Part shown: piece by piece, positions 63,399 through 64,000 of the stretch | Position numbering within the stretch: position 1 is the stretch's first letter | How the letters are laid out: the number at the start of each line of letters is the position of its first letter | Assembly: GCA_020349025.1 (NCBI GenBank) | Contig: CP070763.1 | Span: 2,003,427-2,067,426 of the forward strand | Source of the DNA: Candidatus Latescibacterota bacterium | GTDB taxonomy: Bacteria; Krumholzibacteriota; Krumholzibacteriia; G020349025 | Length of the DNA stretch: 64,000 nt | Reading direction: 5' to 3' | Notes under the pieces: model-generated | The model's database searches: none | What the model was told of the DNA's origin: nothing | The model's input: only the letters and a program-made list of their open reading frames with translations | Made by a program: the position numbers and the translations under genes

Positions 63399-64000
63399 CT
63401 ACGGGCCGCTCTTGGTCACGGTGATCTCGTCGCGCACGCTGCCCGTCTCGCTTTCGATTTGCTGGATGTGGAGCTCGTTGCCGCGAACCGTCGCGTGCGT
63501 GAACATGATCGTCTCGTCGATCGCGACCGCGTTGATGTCGCAATCCTCGGTGCTCGTACTCTTCAGCTTCGCACCGCATCCCGTCACGATGTAGATGGTG
63601 CCATCCGGATCGTTGTAGTGGGGATCCTGCTCCTGGTTCAAGGGCGTCGGGCCGCGCATCGGATAGAGTCGCTCGTAGGTGTGCGCATGCCCCATGAAGG
63701 CGACATCCACGCCGTACTCGTCGAAGAGCGGGTGGAAGTTGTCGATCACGGCGTCCTCGTTGCCTTTGTACGTGCAGGTGTAACCGGGGTGGTGGTAGTA
63801 GGCGAAAATCCAAGTTGCGTCGCGGTGCGCCTCGAGGTCGGCACGCAACCACGCCACCTGATTCTCACGATCCCAGATGTTGCCGTTGCGCGTGTCGAGT
63901 GCGATGAAGTGCGCGTTGCCGCGATCGAACGAGTAGTAGTGCTCGTTGTTCGGCAGGTACCACTGCTGTGCGAAGTTCTGGTCCGGGTCGACGTGCCAAT
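63399..64000 (-). CDS. Purple acid phosphatase-like metallophosphoesterase (N-terminus cut by window edge)
   Basis: About 200 codons of the C-terminal part are present; the frame is open to the right edge, so the start lies outside. HYYSFDRGNAHFIALDTRNG, FAYYHHPGYT and FMGHAHTYERLYPM are the purple acid phosphatase C-terminal blocks, with His residues of GHAH and the HHPGY loop forming part of the dimetal centre. TIYIVTGCGAKL is the following conserved strand. These enzymes hydrolyse phosphate esters, usually outside the cytoplasm; no export signal can be checked here. A hairpin at 63333-63352 follows the TAG stop. Confidence 0.85.
   Translation of the reverse strand, partial: WHVDPDQNFAQQWYLPNNEHYYSFDRGNAHFIALDTRNGNIWDRENQVAWLRADLEAHRDATWIFAYYHHPGYTCTYKGNEDAVIDNFHPLFDEYGVDVAFMGHAHTYERLYPMRGPTPLNQEQDPHYNDPDGTIYIVTGCGAKLKSTSTEDCDINAVAIDETIMFTHATVRGNELHIQQIESETGSVRDEITVTKSGP

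Overview
The window is G+C-rich DNA from a bacterium that is probably Gram-negative. Signs of an outer membrane are a predicted beta-barrel protein, a class A penicillin-binding protein, lipoproteins and a Tat-dependent Rieske protein. GTG and TTG starts are common, and short ATGA/GTGA/TTGA overlaps join many genes. The gene mix (split b6-type quinol:cytochrome c oxidoreductase with a large multiheme c subunit, an ASPIC/UnbV remnant, a PYROXD2-like oxidoreductase, an orphan microcompartment shell protein) fits an uncultured lineage of the Planctomycetota, Myxococcota or FCB type. The sequence alone does not fix the phylum. I see no rRNA, tRNA, CRISPR array, insertion sequence or phage gene, so this looks like ordinary chromosome.

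Layout. 1-5.3 kb: a truncated S41 protease, a flavin oxidoreductase, a His-rich lipoprotein, a broken ASPIC/UnbV gene, and an exported thioredoxin-like protein whose active-site WCxxC is written W-TGA-S-S-C. 5.4-15.4 kb: an Lhr helicase, a spermidine synthase-like protein, a CstA transporter, a phospholipase D-like protein and a GT-C membrane glycosyltransferase. 15.4-24.7 kb, all on the minus strand: HtpX, a HEAT-repeat membrane protein, then Rieske, cytochrome b6-like, subunit IV-like, octaheme cytochrome c, a carboxypeptidase-regulatory/cupredoxin-like protein and a tandem-domain BMC shell protein. 24.9-30.7 kb: PolX, endonuclease III, an alpha/beta hydrolase and a glycogen debranching enzyme in a tight minus-strand cluster. 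30.9-32.1 kb: two ferredoxin genes. 32.3-36.7 kb: a minus-strand redox cluster (FdhF/YdeP molybdoenzyme, DUF167, rhodanese, nitroreductase, DUF5996). 36.8-43.6 kb: a ClC channel, SppA, an eRF1/Vms1-like protein and a MATE exporter. 43.6-44.7 kb: about 1 kb with no supportable gene. 44.7-49.5 kb: FolE with an overlapping SDR, an FAH-family hydrolase, a Memo-AMMECR1 fusion and a barrel protein. 49.6-59.4 kb: a VIT/VWA protein, alpha-glucan phosphorylase, threonine synthase behind a structured leader with an intrinsic terminator, and a large class A PBP with an insert. 59.7-64 kb: ThiL, a long-chain acyl-CoA ligase, a Rho-N-like small protein and a truncated purple acid phosphatase.

How the genes connect. 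The Rieske/b6/subunit IV/multiheme c cluster reads as one respiratory complex that passes electrons from quinol to periplasmic carriers. Two glycogen-degrading enzymes (debranching and phosphorylase) lie in separate clusters. The strongest unusual signal is the in-frame TGA at 5117-5119. It replaces the first redox cysteine of a thioredoxin motif and is followed by a stem-loop with the geometry of a bacterial SECIS, so the gene is best read as a selenoprotein. Second-tier signals are the orphan BMC-T at the end of the respiratory cluster, the Vms1-like factor with a GGWSQ loop, and the possible attenuator ahead of threonine synthase.
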